Shown here: piece after piece, positions 7,789 to 18,555 of the stretch
How positions within the stretch are numbered: position 1 is the first letter of the stretch
Layout: every line of letters begins with the position of its first letter
NCBI GenBank assembly: GCA_000372785.1
Contig: KB889759.1
Location: forward strand, 1 to 36,235
Direction of reading: 5' to 3'
DNA from: a gamma proteobacterium SCGC AB-629-P17
GTDB lineage: Bacteria; Pseudomonadota; Gammaproteobacteria; PS1; Pseudothioglobaceae
DNA: 36,235 nucleotides
The notes under the pieces: model-generated
The model's database searches: none
What the model was told of the DNA's origin: nothing
What the model saw: only the letters and a program-made list of their open reading frames with translations
Translations under genes and position numbers: made by a program

Positions 7789-9237
7789 ATGTCAAATTTA
7801 TCAAATAATTTTATTGCTGGTGATTGGATTGCAGGTCCTAGCACTATATCAAACATTAATCCCTCCGATACCAACGATGTTATTGGTGAATATGCTCAAG
7901 CAAGCAAGTCGCAACTAGAGGACGCACTTAACTCGGCTCAAATTGCACAAAAGAAATGGGCTGCTACCGGTTTAGAACAGCGTCAAGCCGTATTAATGAA
8001 GATTGGTGAGGAGATGATGGCTCGTAGTGCTGAGCTAGGCGAATTGTTGTCTCGCGAGGAAGGCAAACCAATTGCTGAAGGGAAAGGAGAGGTATATAGA
8101 GCAGGTCAGTTTTTTACATATTATGCAGCTGAAGTCCTTCGACAAAGTGGAGATACTGCTGATTCTGTAAGACCTGGAATTGAGATTGATGTTCGTCGAG
8201 AGCCAATGGGAACTGTAGCAATTATTTCACCATGGAATTTCCCGACAGCTACCGCAAGTTGGAAAATTGCCCCCGCTTTAGCATTTGGTAATGCCGTAAT
8301 TTGGAAGCCAGCAAACCTAACACCAGCAAGTGCAGTAGCTTTGACAGAAATAATTTCTAAGCAAGATATTCCGAAAGGTTTGTTTAATTTAGTGATGGGT
8401 TCTGGGCCCTCTATTGGCGAAGCTTTAGCTGAAAGTCCTAAAGTACATGCGATAAGTTTTACAGGGTCATACGATGTTGGACTTCAGATTGCAAGTTCAG
8501 CAGCAAAAAATTTGACTAAATTCCAACTAGAGCTAGGGTCAAAAAATCCACTAGTCGTTATGGATGATGCTGATATGGATGTTGCTGTTGCTGCTGCGAC
8601 TGCAGGAGCATTTGGCTCTACTGGACAAAAATGCACAGCCTCGTCAAGGTTAATTGTTCATTCAGCAATTCATGATGAATTTGTAGATCGAATGAGTAAA
8701 TCAACATCTGATCTTCAAGTTGGTCATGCACTTGTTGAAGGGACACAAATTGGACCAGCGGTTAGCCAACAACAATTAGACTCGAACCTTAGTTATATGA
8801 AGTTGGCTCAAGAAGAGGGTTGCGAAGTAATCTGTGGTGGCCAAAAACTTGAGCTCGATAATCCTGGATTTTATATGCAGCCTTCTTTATTGGCTGGAGG
8901 AAATAATTCAATGAGAGTCAATCGTGAAGAGTTGTTTGCGCCAATTGCATGTGTAATAAAAGTTAGCGACTATGATGAAGCACTTGAAATTGCAAACGAC
9001 ACTGATTTTGGCCTAGTATCGGGAATTATTACTCAGTCACTTTCACGAGCTAATCATTTTAGAAGAAATTCAGAGAGCGGATGTGTCATGATAAATCTGC
9101 CAACTGCTGGAACGGATTATCATGTGCCTTTTGGCGGTAGAAAAAATTCCAGTTTTGGTCCAAGAGAGCAAGGACAGTATGCAAAAGAGCTCTATACCCA
9201 AGTCAAAACATCTTATATCCTGGCAGGAACCCCGTAA
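7789..9237 (+). CDS. NAD(P)-dependent aldehyde dehydrogenase
   Basis: The start was set at the ATG at 7789 (MSNLSNNFIAGDW, the usual ALDH opening) rather than a TTG at 7732, giving 482 residues. The cofactor-binding motif is SPWNFPTATASWKIAPAL, the general base Glu is in LELGSKNP, and the catalytic Cys is in GSTGQKCTASSR. The last motif resembles alpha-ketoglutarate-semialdehyde and related semialdehyde dehydrogenases, so a semialdehyde product of amine or osmolyte breakdown is a likely substrate; this is inference. The stop codon overlaps the next ATG (TAATG), so it is translationally coupled to the M19 protein. It probably opens an operon that continues into the uncharacterised gene. Confidence 0.88.
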   Translation: MSNLSNNFIAGDWIAGPSTISNINPSDTNDVIGEYAQASKSQLEDALNSAQIAQKKWAATGLEQRQAVLMKIGEEMMARSAELGELLSREEGKPIAEGKGEVYRAGQFFTYYAAEVLRQSGDTADSVRPGIEIDVRREPMGTVAIISPWNFPTATASWKIAPALAFGNAVIWKPANLTPASAVALTEIISKQDIPKGLFNLVMGSGPSIGEALAESPKVHAISFTGSYDVGLQIASSAAKNLTKFQLELGSKNPLVVMDDADMDVAVAAATAGAFGSTGQKCTASSRLIVHSAIHDEFVDRMSKSTSDLQVGHALVEGTQIGPAVSQQQLDSNLSYMKLAQEEGCEVICGGQKLELDNPGFYMQPSLLAGGNNSMRVNREELFAPIACVIKVSDYDEALEIANDTDFGLVSGIITQSLSRANHFRRNSESGCVMINLPTAGTDYHVPFGGRKNSSFGPREQGQYAKELYTQVKTSYILAGTP

Positions 9238-10229
9238 TGCCACATCCGTCTCTATTTATTGACGCACTGCAATACAACAACTGGAGTGAGGAAATATTCC
9301 AACAAATTCAAGATGGTGGTCTGAGCGCAATTCATGTCACTATTTGCTACCACGAGGATTTTGATGAAATGATGCAAAATGTGAATGATTGGAACGATCG
9401 ATTTGAGCTATATACAGATAAAATTTTCTTAGGCCGAACTGCAAGTGATGTGCGGAAGGCGCAAAAAGAGGGACGTACAGCGATATTTTTTGGATTCCAA
9501 AACTGTTCACCAATTGAAGACGACATTGAGTTAGTAGAGGCATGCTATGAACTAGGGGCGCGATTCATGCAGCTTACCTATAACAACCAAAGCCTGTTAG
9601 CAACTGGTTGCTATGAACAGAATGATTCTGGGGTTACGAGAATGGGAAGGCAAGTTATCAAGGAAATGAATAGAGTAGGTTTGGTTGTTGACATGAGTCA
9701 CTCAGCTGAGCGTTCAACACTAGACGCTATAGAAATTTCCGAGCGCCCTATTGTAATCTCGCATGCCAATCCAAGTTTTTGGCATCCGGCATTGAGAAAT
9801 AAATCTAATGAAGTTCTCAAAGCGTTGGGCGAGAGTGGCGGCATGTTGGGTTTTTCAATGTATCCACATCACTTAAAGGACAACTCAAACTGCACACTAG
9901 AAAGTTTTTGTGAAATGATTGCCAGTACAGCTGATTTGATGGGTATTGGGCATATTGGGATTGGTAGTGATCTATGTCAAAACCAACCTGATAGTGTTGT
10001 TGAATGGATGAGAAATGGTACTTGGACAAAGGAGCGCGACTTCGGTGAAGGTTCTGCTAGCTCTGCCGGCTTTCCTGATCAGCCTTCATGGTTTCGAGAT
10101 AACCGCGATTTTTCAAACATTGCCTTGGGTCTAAAAGATGTTGGCTTTTCTGATGATGAAGTTGCTGCTGTGATGGGAAATAATTGGCTGAACTTTTTTG
10201 AATCATCTTTCGGGCCTATAGTTAATTAG
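9237..10229 (+). CDS. M19 (renal dipeptidase) family protein with degenerate metal site
   Basis: A 330-residue TIM-barrel amidohydrolase of peptidase family M19. The two late histidines are present in DMSHSAERS and VISHANPS, as is a late Asp in GIGSDLCQ. The first metal motif (normally HxD in DGHND) reads IDALQYNNW, and the bridging Glu position reads FGFQNC. Half of the binuclear site therefore appears lost. The same pattern occurs, as I remember it, in the Pseudomonas aeruginosa M19 protein beside the dimethylglycine demethylase genes of glycine betaine catabolism. It may have a non-peptidase role in methylated-amine metabolism. It overlaps the aldehyde dehydrogenase by 1 bp and is followed by the next gene after 10 bp. 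Confidence 0.82.
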   Translation: MPHPSLFIDALQYNNWSEEIFQQIQDGGLSAIHVTICYHEDFDEMMQNVNDWNDRFELYTDKIFLGRTASDVRKAQKEGRTAIFFGFQNCSPIEDDIELVEACYELGARFMQLTYNNQSLLATGCYEQNDSGVTRMGRQVIKEMNRVGLVVDMSHSAERSTLDAIEISERPIVISHANPSFWHPALRNKSNEVLKALGESGGMLGFSMYPHHLKDNSNCTLESFCEMIASTADLMGIGHIGIGSDLCQNQPDSVVEWMRNGTWTKERDFGEGSASSAGFPDQPSWFRDNRDFSNIALGLKDVGFSDDEVAAVMGNNWLNFFESSFGPIVN

Positions 10230-10239
10230 CTAATTAATT

Positions 10240-11073
10240 ATGATGTCTGATTCAAACTTGTCTAATCTTAGCGTGGAATTTATGCGCCCGCCTGAACAGG
10301 TTATGCGTTTAGATAGAATGGGATCTTCTCATCAAACTAGGCTAAGCTTTATGCGCTCTCTGATTAGACGCATGTCTAGGGAGAATTGGAAATTTGAATG
10401 TCTTCGACGTGATATTGATAATGACGGTTTTGGTGTAAGTGTTTATGCTGTAACTACCCCACTAAGAACATACTCATTGATTGCTTTTACTCAGGATATT
10501 CCACCAAAAAAACGTACCGACAGAGTCATAGCAGAAGTTTGGGATGCTACTTTTAACTTGTATGATGGTATTCCAACTCAAGCAGATATAGATTATTTGG
10601 CGAACAATACTCCTAAACAGGAAGGTGGTAGATATCGCCCCAGTGAACTTGTTTTAGCGAGAGCTAATAAAAGTTTGAGAGTTTTCGAACACGTTATATC
10701 CACACTAGCGAAAGGCAATCAACCAGATATTGAATTGCTGTCTTCAGTAGGTTACTTGATGCGCACTACAGCAGTTTATGGTAGTGGTAAATTTGGTTGC
10801 GCTGATAGAGCTAAAATTGCTGACCGTGAAGAGTGTAAGGGTGCATTTCAAATTGAACTTCTAGCCGTATACTTAATTCGTTGGTTCACGATAGATTTGG
10901 CTGAGCATTTGGCGAGAAAAAGAGGTGGTGACAAGGCAGTTAAGTTTGAACCACATATTCGTCAATTTATCGGTGTTGGTAATGCTACTGGTTTAGGTAT
11001 GGCTCCCTTTTTGTTAAAACATCCTGTTTTAATTCATAACCTGGCAGCTAAACACTCACGATGCACTGCTTGA
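10240..11073 (+). pseudogene. Uncharacterised protein, N-terminal 268 codons, cut at an inverted-repeat junction
   Basis: The frame begins MMSDSNLSNLSVEFMRPPEQ 10 bp after the M19 gene. It encodes authentic protein to HPVLIHNL (residue 268, base 11044), then runs into about nine junk codons read from the opposite strand of soxA. The same bases 10950-11044 recur inverted at 36141-36235, where the reading frame continues for another 300 or so codons. Joining the two gives 568 residues. The protein is soluble, rich in Arg and aromatic residues, with no signal peptide or recognised catalytic motif. ERVIAEVWD-like and GRYRPSELVLARANKSLRVFE segments look conserved but I cannot name a family. As it stands here it is a truncated copy. 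Confidence 0.8.
10950..11044. repeat. 95-bp perfect inverted repeat, left copy
   Basis: Identical, as the reverse complement, to 36141-36235. The match ends abruptly at 11044, where the two sequences diverge (CAGCTAAACAC here, TCATGGCC in the other copy). It lies inside the uncharacterised gene, encoding PHIRQFIGVGNATGLG and the residues after it. The soxA stop codon at 11034-11036 also falls within it. Confidence 0.95.
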
Positions 11074-13022
11074 TGAATATTTTCACCAGTTTTTGGATAA
11101 TACCAGGGACGATACCATTGCCCTACAACTTCAAACTCTGCGCCACTTGCAACATGGGAATCATGGATTGTCGTATAGCGTTGAGGATCAAAAAAGTCTC
11201 CAACCTCTCTACCTGCCATAGCGCCAAAATCTACTCCAGTATACGCAGGACGAAAAGTCGTCGTGCCTACTTCCGACATCGTGATTCCCAACAATTCGGC
11301 TGTGACTGCAATACCATTAATATTGCCTGTTTTCCCTTGGTCAGTCCCAAATCCCATGGCTGTATAGCGTTTAATATGTTCAATCGAACGATAGCCTTCT
11401 CTTATTGAAAGGGCGACATCCAAAGTAGTCACATCATTTTGCAAGTCAAGGAATACTTTTGGTTTATTGAGGATTTCTTTTGGGGTAAAAAATTGACTAA
11501 CATTGAAATAGTTCGAGTAATTTTCACTCAAGATTTCTTGTGTCAACTTGCTAAAAGTACCCAACGCATTGAGAGTAAATTGGGCTTTATTTTTGCCATC
11601 ATTGATGGCATCTTGCCAAGCGCCTGCGCCTGCTACTGCGCCACATACCTCCCTATTATCTCGTTCTTGTTGTGGTAAAAATGATTGTGAAACTTCATCA
11701 AAATAAGTTTTAGCACCGTTATGACAGTCAAGATGCACGACTGGATTAAAGCCGCCAGAAGTTGCCACCAAGTCACAACTCAATGTTTGTGTATCTCCAA
11801 AAACCTGCCAATTATTATCTTGAAGCCTTGTTTGTACAATTTCAACACCTGTAACCCGGTGCGAACCAAGCGCTTTAACAATAGAATAACCCTGTAAAAC
11901 CTTTACACCTGAGTCTTTTAGTTCGGCAACAATCTCAATGGGTTCTTCGGATGACCTGACGTCAACAACTACACATTCAATGTCATTAACATGGAGGTCT
12001 CTGGCGGTACTATAAATACTGTCATTGTTGCCATATACAACAACTTTTTTACCTGAAATTACACCATATTCATGCAGGTAACGTCTCACTGACTGACTCA
12101 ACATAATATTGGTCAAGTCATTGGCCTCAAAAAGCATAGGGCGTTCATGGGCACCAGTCGCTAAAATGACTTCTTTGGCCCGAATTCTATGCACTATTTT
12201 TCTAGCCTTTTGAGGCTCCGATGAAGTTAATGACTCAGCTGTTGTGATGGTTTCTAGAACTTCAATGAAGTTCTGGTCATGCCACGCATAGGCAGTTGAT
12301 TGGGTCAGCAAGGTAAATCGTTCACTGTCCTCATTAGCAAAAGATAATAATCTATTAACACTGTCCTTGTGCCATGTCATGGCTGCTTCATCACTCGAGA
12401 ATTCATTAAATAATTCGCCACCTAATTGACTGCGTTCATCAACCAGAATAACTCTTTCTTTCTGAGAATTATTGAGAACCCCCAATGCTGCTGAAATGCC
12501 TGCAGCACCGCCACCAATGACAACGACTTCAGCATGATGAAAGATATGGTCGTAAACATCAACATCTTCCTCGGTTGGCGCTTTGGAAAAGCCTGAAAAT
12601 GCACGGATACGGTCTTCTACTTTTGCCCAAACCTTTTGTTTGATAAAAGTCTTATAGTAAAAACCGGCCGGCATAAAACGATGCAATGGTTTGATAAAGG
12701 CTCGCATATCGAATGCATTTGGGTTGCTGGCACTGATAGCACTTAGGCCATCATAGAGCATAATTTCAGTAGCCTTTAGGTTAGGCGTATAACGACCACC
12801 TATTTCTAATGATACCAAGGCATTTGGCTCTTCAACGCCTGCAGCCATTAGGCCCCGTTTTCGTCCATACTTAAAACTTCTTGTAAACAAAAGGGCATCA
12901 TTCGCCAGTAATGCAGATGCTAAGGTGTCGCCCTCATAACCTTTATAGCGTTTATTGTTAAAAATAAAATTTAACGACTTAGAATAGTCAACTTGATGGC
13001 TTGGATGTTGCGCTAATCTCAT
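11034..13022 (-). pseudogene. soxA: Sarcosine oxidase alpha subunit, lacking the C-terminal aminomethyltransferase domain
   Basis: A 662-residue frame; family members are close to 1000. The N-terminal region GYEGDTLASALLAND is the 2Fe-2S-like fold; the dinucleotide loop is VVVIGGGAAGISAALG near residue 168; a second Rossmann segment (KKVVVYGNNDSIYS) is near 325. The sequence then reaches YRPWYYPKTGENIHQAVHREC, where the GcvT-like tetrahydrofolate domain normally begins with LAARN. Instead it ends LAARL-stop, the last two codons and the stop being read from the inverted repeat. About 330 residues and soxG are therefore missing from this window. The alpha subunit shapes the tunnel to the folate site that converts the released methylene to 5,10-methylene-THF. 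The start overlaps the soxD stop (ATGA). Confidence 0.9.
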
Positions 13023-13303
13023 AATTCAGTCTCGCTATTTCTTGCACCGAAAGGTGCCACTTGTAATATCTGGTGACTGATAGTTGAGCGCTCTACCAAA
13101 AAATATTTTCGACAGCCGTTAGTGTGAACCCATTGTTCCCAATGATTGCCTTTGTGGTTTGTGCGGTAAAAAACGTAATCGGCCCACTCTTCGTCACTGA
13201 TACCTTCTGGACTTTCAGGCCTTGCAATAAACGCCTCTCCAGCTGGGGAAAATTCACTCTGGTCTCTTGATTCTTTGCAGTATGGACAATGAATTAATAG
13301 CAT
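13019..13303 (-). CDS. soxD: Sarcosine oxidase delta subunit
   Basis: A 94-residue small zinc subunit of heterotetrameric sarcosine oxidase. The zinc ligands expected of the family are visible: Cys6 and Cys9 in HCPYCK, His60 and Cys64 in VHTNGCRKYF. The segment SDEEWADYVFYRTNHKGNHW is also typical. It stabilises the complex and has no separate activity. It sits 19 bp after soxB and overlaps soxA by 4 bp, the canonical B-D-A order. Confidence 0.95.
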   Translation of the reverse strand: MLLIHCPYCKESRDQSEFSPAGEAFIARPESPEGISDEEWADYVFYRTNHKGNHWEQWVHTNGCRKYFLVERSTISHQILQVAPFGARNSETEL

Positions 13304-13322
13304 ATTATTACCTTTTTATTAA

Positions 13323-14573
13323 CTAGTGAGCCACACCTGCAGCGCCGTGCTCGTCAATTAAACCGCCAGTTGTAAAACGATCAATGTGGAATGGCTCTGC
13401 TAGTGGGTGCTGTTTGTCTTGTGCAATGGTATGTGCAAAAACATTGCCAGAGCCTGGTGTTGCTTTAAAGCCTCCTGTGCCCCAACCACAATTAAAGTAC
13501 AAACCCTCAACCTTTGTCGGACTAATAATAGGGCAAGCGTCAGGACAGACATCAACGATACCGCCCCATTGTCTGTTCATACGGACGCGCGAGAATATTG
13601 GAAATAATTCCAATATAGCTGCAGCAGCATGCTCGACAATCTTTGTGCTGCCTCTCTGAGCATAGGAGTTATAACTATCAATCCCAGCACCGATGACAAG
13701 GTCTCCTTTATCACTTTGACTAATATAGCCATGAACAGCGTTAGACATCACAACAGTATGTAGTACCGGTTTCATTGCTTCAGAAACAAATGCCTGCAAA
13801 GGATGGCTCTCAATTGGCAATCTAAGACCAGCCATTTTTGCCAGCACTGAAGAATGACCTGCACTGACACAACCAATACGGTCTGCCATAATTTCTCCTT
13901 TGGTTGTTTTAACGCCTTTCACTCTTCCTTCTTCGACCTCAATATCAATCACTTCGCAGTCTTGAATGATGTCAACCCCAAGCATTGAAGCAGCTCTAGC
14001 AAATCCCCAAGCAATACCATCATGTCTTGCAACACCCCCGCGTGCCTGATAGGAAGCACCCATAATTGGATATCTTGCATTTTTTGATGTATTTATAATT
14101 GGAATTTGTTGCTTTATCTCATTAGCGTCAACAACCACAGCATCGACACCATTCAGAACGTTTGCATTAACTCTACGTTCAATATCTCGCATATTTTGTA
14201 GGCTATGACCTAGATTGTAGACACCTCTCTGGCTAAACATGACATTAAAATTGAGATCTTCACTGATACCTTCCCAAAGTTTCAGTGCATGTTCATAAAG
14301 GCTTGAAGCCTCATCTCTAAGATAGTTTGAACGAATAATAGTAGTGTTTCTACCGGTATTACCACCACCAATATAACCTTTTTCGACAACAGCAACATTG
14401 TTGATGCCGCATTCTTTTGCTAAATAGTAAGCTGTCGCTAAGCCGTGCCCACCACCGCCAATGATAATGACGTCATATTTAGATTTAGGTTGAATCAACG
14501 GAATCGCTTGATCCCAATCTTGGCCACTCAAGCCAGCCTTTAGTAGTGAATACCAGGAATATTTTTTTTGCAT
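13323..14573 (-). CDS. soxB: Sarcosine oxidase beta subunit
   Basis: A flavoprotein of 416 residues from the ATG at 14573; a TTG four codons upstream is less likely. The FAD loop is [18 protein letters not shown] around residue 36, followed by Glu in [21 protein letters not shown] places His184 at the position that carries covalent FMN in the family (about His173-175 in characterised enzymes). [15 protein letters not shown] near the C-terminus is the substrate-site and FAD-contact region. It catalyses oxidative demethylation of sarcosine to glycine. It heads the soxBDA operon, and its promoter must lie in the 280-bp gap to the divergent oxoprolinase gene. Creatinase 7.5 kb away would supply sarcosine. 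Confidence 0.95.
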   Translation of the reverse strand: MQKKYSWYSLLKAGLSGQDWDQAIPLIQPKSKYDVIIIGGGGHGLATAYYLAKECGINNVAVVEKGYIGGGNTGRNTTIIRSNYLRDEASSLYEHALKLWEGISEDLNFNVMFSQRGVYNLGHSLQNMRDIERRVNANVLNGVDAVVVDANEIKQQIPIINTSKNARYPIMGASYQARGGVARHDGIAWGFARAASMLGVDIIQDCEVIDIEVEEGRVKGVKTTKGEIMADRIGCVSAGHSSVLAKMAGLRLPIESHPLQAFVSEAMKPVLHTVVMSNAVHGYISQSDKGDLVIGAGIDSYNSYAQRGSTKIVEHAAAAILELFPIFSRVRMNRQWGGIVDVCPDACPIISPTKVEGLYFNCGWGTGGFKATPGSGNVFAHTIAQDKQHPLAEPFHIDRFTTGGLIDEHGAAGVAH

Positions 14574-14853
14574 AATTCTACTCAATCAATAAATCTATAA
14601 TTCCAGAACATAATATATAAAATCGCAATTGTAGCACTCAGTGTTATGTAAATCCCTGAGAACACAAAATATACAGAGACTATACTTCAATATCTATTAC
14701 TAACAGTTTATTAATTAAATTAAAGCAGAAAGTAAAAAGAGTGAATTTTATCAATGAAGTATGATCAAAGCAATAATTTTGTTCTGACCATAATAAAACT
14801 TGCAGATTGAATTTAAAATATACTATATCAATTCAAACTTAACTGCGTAGTGC

Positions 14854-17800
14854 ATGAATTTAAAACCTCAACAGGATAAAAAACTTTGGCAATTTTGGAT
14901 TGATCGTGGCGGAACCTTTACAGATATCGTTGGCTGCAACCCAGATGGTGAGATTTTGATACATAAATTACTCTCTGAAAATCCAAATCAATATTCTGAC
15001 GCTGCGATTCAGGGCATACGAGATTTGCTCAAGTTAACTCATGAAGAGGCAATCCCAATGACTCAAATTGATGTCGTAAAAATGGGTACAACGGTTGCCA
15101 CAAATGCCTTACTAGAAAGACAAGGGGAAAAAACATTGCTTGCAATTACTCAAGGTTTTAGTGATATCTTAAGAATTGGTTATCAAAATAGACCCAAACT
15201 CTTTGCAATCGATATTCAACTACCAGAAATGCTTTACAGTGACGTTATTGAAATTGACGAGCGCCTAGACCCGCATGGTTATGTTATTAAACCGCTTGAT
15301 GAAAAAAACACCGAAAAGCAATTGCAACAATATTTTGTTGATGGTTATAGAACAATTGCAATTACCTTGATGCATGGCTATCGATATCCTGAACATGAAA
15401 AAAAAATAGCATCCATTGCGCAGAGAATTGGTTTTACTCAAATTTCGATTAGTCACCAAGTCAGCCCCTTAATGAAAATTATTCCTAGAGGTGATACTAC
15501 TGTTCTAGACGCATATTTATCTCCAGTACTTAGACGATATGTCAGCCAAGTAGAAAACGCACTGGGCAGAGAAGCAGAACAGACAGGTCGCTTAATGTTT
15601 ATGCAATCCAATGGTGGACTAACCGATGCGCGCTTCTTTGCAGGAAAGGATGCAATACTTTCAGGACCTGCAGGTGGTGTTGTAGGAATGGCTAAAACAG
15701 CAAAAGAAGCAGGTTTTAATAAGTTAATTGGGTTCGACATGGGTGGCACCTCAACAGATGTCTCTCATTTCGCTGGTGATTACGAACGCGCCTTCGAAAC
15801 CGAAGTTGCTGGAATCCGATGTTGCGCGCCAATGATGCTCATCCATACCGTTGCCGCTGGTGGAGGCTCTATACTTCATTTTGACGGATCACGCTATAGA
15901 GTTGGTCCTGATTCTGCAGGCGCCAATCCAGGTCCCGCATGTTATCGAAATGGAGGACCTTTAACGATTACAGATTGTAATGTCATGTTAGGCAAATTAG
16001 ACCCAGACTTCTTTCCTAAAGTTTTTGGTCCGAAAGCTGACCAATCTCTTGATATTGAAGTTGTAAAAGAGAAATTTAATGATCTAACAAAAAAAATCGA
16101 ACATGCAACCGGCAAACCAACCTCACCCCAAGAAGTTGCAGAAGGTTTTCTATCTATCGCCATTGACAACATGAGCAATGCTATCAAAAAGATCTCAGTT
16201 CAGAGAGGTCATGATGTAAGTGACTACACCTTATCGTGTTTTGGTGGTGCAGGCGCACAGCATGCATGCCTAGTGGCAGACAATTTGGGGATGAAGCAAA
16301 TCCACCTCCACCCATACGCAGGGGTTTTGTCAGCATTTGGTATAGGTCTTGCAGACACTCGCACAATTAACGACATGGCAATTGAAGCTCAACTTGATCA
16401 ACAACTGATCACAACCATTTCTTTAGAACTTGAGACACTCAAACAAAAAGGCGTTGAAGACTTATTAGTCCAAGGATTAGATACCTCAACACTGATCTAC
16501 CATAAACGTGTTTATATCCGCTATCTAGGCTCAGATACAGCAATAGCTGTCACCTTTAACGATCTTGAGGAACTTATAAAAGAATTTGAAAGCATTCATT
16601 TTGACCGATTTGGCTTCACTTCTCCTGAAAAAAAATTGTTAGTTGAGTCCATTCAAGTCGAAACTGTATCAAAAAGTACACAAACTACCTTAAAACGAAG
16701 CTCCTTAGGCACAAAGAAAATCTCAAAATTGGCTGAACGCCAAGCTGTAATGGTCGGCAATAAACTCAATGTTTGTTTTTATGATCGTGAACAAATCCCT
16801 ATACACTTTGAAATTAAAGGGCCTGCAATTATCATTGAACAAGCCTCCACTATTGTTATTGAGCCAGGCTGGAAGGCACAGCTTTCATCAAATAATGATT
16901 TAATTCTAGAACGAATTGAACCACTCAAAAGGCAAAACGCTATAGGCACTAATGTTGACCCTGTGATGCTTGAGATATTTAATAACCTGTTTATGAATAT
17001 TGCTGAACAAATGGGTACGGTCCTTGAAAATACTGCGGCCTCCGTGAACATCAAAGAGAGACTTGACTTTTCCTGCGCAATTTTTACACCTGAAGGTGAG
17101 CTTGTAGCCAATGCACCACATATACCAGTACATTTAGGATCAATGAGTGAATCCATAAAAACAACTATTCGTGAAAACGCCACCTCAATGAAACCAGGTG
17201 ACGCATTTTTAATGAATGCACCCTACAACGGAGGGACTCATTTACCTGATATCACCTTAATCAAACCCGTATATGATGAGAACAATAGTAAGGTCATTTT
17301 TTATGTTGCTAATCGTGGACATCACGCTGATATTGGAGGCATGACACCTGGCTCTGCACCTGCCAACTCGACACATGTTGATGAGGAAGGAGTTCTCATA
17401 GACAACTTCAAACTTGTATCTTCAGGCAAATTTTTAGAAAGTGATATACATCAACTGCTGGATTCTGGTCCCTACCCTTCAAGAAATATTAAACAAAATA
17501 TCGCTGACTTAAAAGCACAAGTAGCTGCAGCAGAAAAGGGCGCGAAAGAATTACTAATTATCATCGAGCGCTATGGTCTTGATGTTGTCCATGCTTATAT
17601 GCAGCACGTACAAGACAATGCAGAGGAGTCAGTTCGCAGGATTTTAGATGTGCTGGAAGATACTAGCTTCACCTACAAAATGGACGATGGTCATCAAGTA
17701 AGTGTTGCCATTAAGGTTGATAAAATAAGACGTTGCGCAACGATTGATTTTACTGGCACCAGTTCACAACACCCCGGCAACTATAATGCGCCAATTGCAA

Positions 17801-18486
17801 TCTGCTATGCCGCTGTACTTTATGTCTTTCGCTGTCTAATTGATGATGATATCCCGCTAAATAATGGATGCTTTAAGCCACTGAATATAATCGTACCTGA
17901 GAAGAGTATGATTAATCCCGTCTATCCAGCCGCCGTTGTCGCCGGCAATGTTGAGACTTCTCAATATATAGTTGATGCACTGTTTGGCGCCTTGGGGAAG
18001 ATGGCTGCATCACAGGGCACAATGAATAATTACATTTGGGGAAATGACAGAATACAAAACTATGAAACTATATGTGGTGGTTCTGGCGCTAGTGCACATC
18101 AAAACGGATGTAGTGCAGTTCAGACTCATATGACTAATACCAGATTAACAGACCCAGAAGTTTTAGAGTGGCGCTTTCCTGTAAGACTTGAAACTTTTAA
18201 AATTAGAAAAAACTCGGGTGGCAAAGGCAAGTACAAAGGCGGAGAGGGGGTGGAGCGACAGATGCGCTTTATTGAGCCAATGACCGTTAATATGATTGCT
18301 GGACATCGAATTGAACCTCCTTATGGAATCGCAGGTGGTGAACCGGGTGCGATTGGTGAAAATTATGTCGTTCACTCTGATCAAAAAGTGACAGATATAG
18401 GAACAAAGGGTCAAGTCGAAGTTAAAAAAAATGATATTTTTATCTTAAAAACTCCCGGTGGTGGTGGTTATGGCCATCCTGACTAA
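14854..18486 (+). CDS. Fused ATP-dependent 5-oxoprolinase / hydantoinase (HyuA-HyuB)
   Basis: A 1210-residue single-chain enzyme like eukaryotic OPLAH (about 1290). The N-terminal HyuA half starts with WIDRGGTFTDIVG (nucleotide-binding) and contains FDMGGTSTDVSHF near residue 295. The HyuB half begins about residue 700 (DPVMLEIFNNLFMNIAEQ) and contains YNGGTHLPDI, NRGHHADIGG, SHMTNTR-type HMTNTRLTDPE and a closing TPGGGGYGHPD. It uses ATP to open a cyclic amide: 5-oxoproline to glutamate in OPLAH, or N-methylhydantoin to N-carbamoylsarcosine in creatinine degraders. The fused, OPLAH-like layout favours 5-oxoproline; the creatinase and sarcosine oxidase neighbours favour an N-methylhydantoin-type substrate. 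The bacterial enzymes are often split into two chains. Confidence 0.88.
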   Translation: MNLKPQQDKKLWQFWIDRGGTFTDIVGCNPDGEILIHKLLSENPNQYSDAAIQGIRDLLKLTHEEAIPMTQIDVVKMGTTVATNALLERQGEKTLLAITQGFSDILRIGYQNRPKLFAIDIQLPEMLYSDVIEIDERLDPHGYVIKPLDEKNTEKQLQQYFVDGYRTIAITLMHGYRYPEHEKKIASIAQRIGFTQISISHQVSPLMKIIPRGDTTVLDAYLSPVLRRYVSQVENALGREAEQTGRLMFMQSNGGLTDARFFAGKDAILSGPAGGVVGMAKTAKEAGFNKLIGFDMGGTSTDVSHFAGDYERAFETEVAGIRCCAPMMLIHTVAAGGGSILHFDGSRYRVGPDSAGANPGPACYRNGGPLTITDCNVMLGKLDPDFFPKVFGPKADQSLDIEVVKEKFNDLTKKIEHATGKPTSPQEVAEGFLSIAIDNMSNAIKKISVQRGHDVSDYTLSCFGGAGAQHACLVADNLGMKQIHLHPYAGVLSAFGIGLADTRTINDMAIEAQLDQQLITTISLELETLKQKGVEDLLVQGLDTSTLIYHKRVYIRYLGSDTAIAVTFNDLEELIKEFESIHFDRFGFTSPEKKLLVESIQVETVSKSTQTTLKRSSLGTKKISKLAERQAVMVGNKLNVCFYDREQIPIHFEIKGPAIIIEQASTIVIEPGWKAQLSSNNDLILERIEPLKRQNAIGTNVDPVMLEIFNNLFMNIAEQMGTVLENTAASVNIKERLDFSCAIFTPEGELVANAPHIPVHLGSMSESIKTTIRENATSMKPGDAFLMNAPYNGGTHLPDITLIKPVYDENNSKVIFYVANRGHHADIGGMTPGSAPANSTHVDEEGVLIDNFKLVSSGKFLESDIHQLLDSGPYPSRNIKQNIADLKAQVAAAEKGAKELLIIIERYGLDVVHAYMQHVQDNAEESVRRILDVLEDTSFTYKMDDGHQVSVAIKVDKIRRCATIDFTGTSSQHPGNYNAPIAICYAAVLYVFRCLIDDDIPLNNGCFKPLNIIVPEKSMINPVYPAAVVAGNVETSQYIVDALFGALGKMAASQGTMNNYIWGNDRIQNYETICGGSGASAHQNGCSAVQTHMTNTRLTDPEVLEWRFPVRLETFKIRKNSGGKGKYKGGEGVERQMRFIEPMTVNMIAGHRIEPPYGIAGGEPGAIGENYVVHSDQKVTDIGTKGQVEVKKNDIFILKTPGGGGYGHPD

Positions 18487-18555
18487 TATATCTATTTATA
18501 ATGGAGCAGACTTACCTAGACGCTCATCATTAAAACTGGAACAGAGAGTTGAACT

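Noticed and set aside
11034-11073. Insertion sequence or integrase-mediated event at the soxA break
   Set aside because: No transposase, terminal repeats or target duplication; the only repeat is a piece of a neighbouring host gene.
11061-11678. Plus-strand open frames across soxA, and similar frames opposite other large genes
   Set aside because: They are antisense shadows with no family resemblance or ribosome-binding site.
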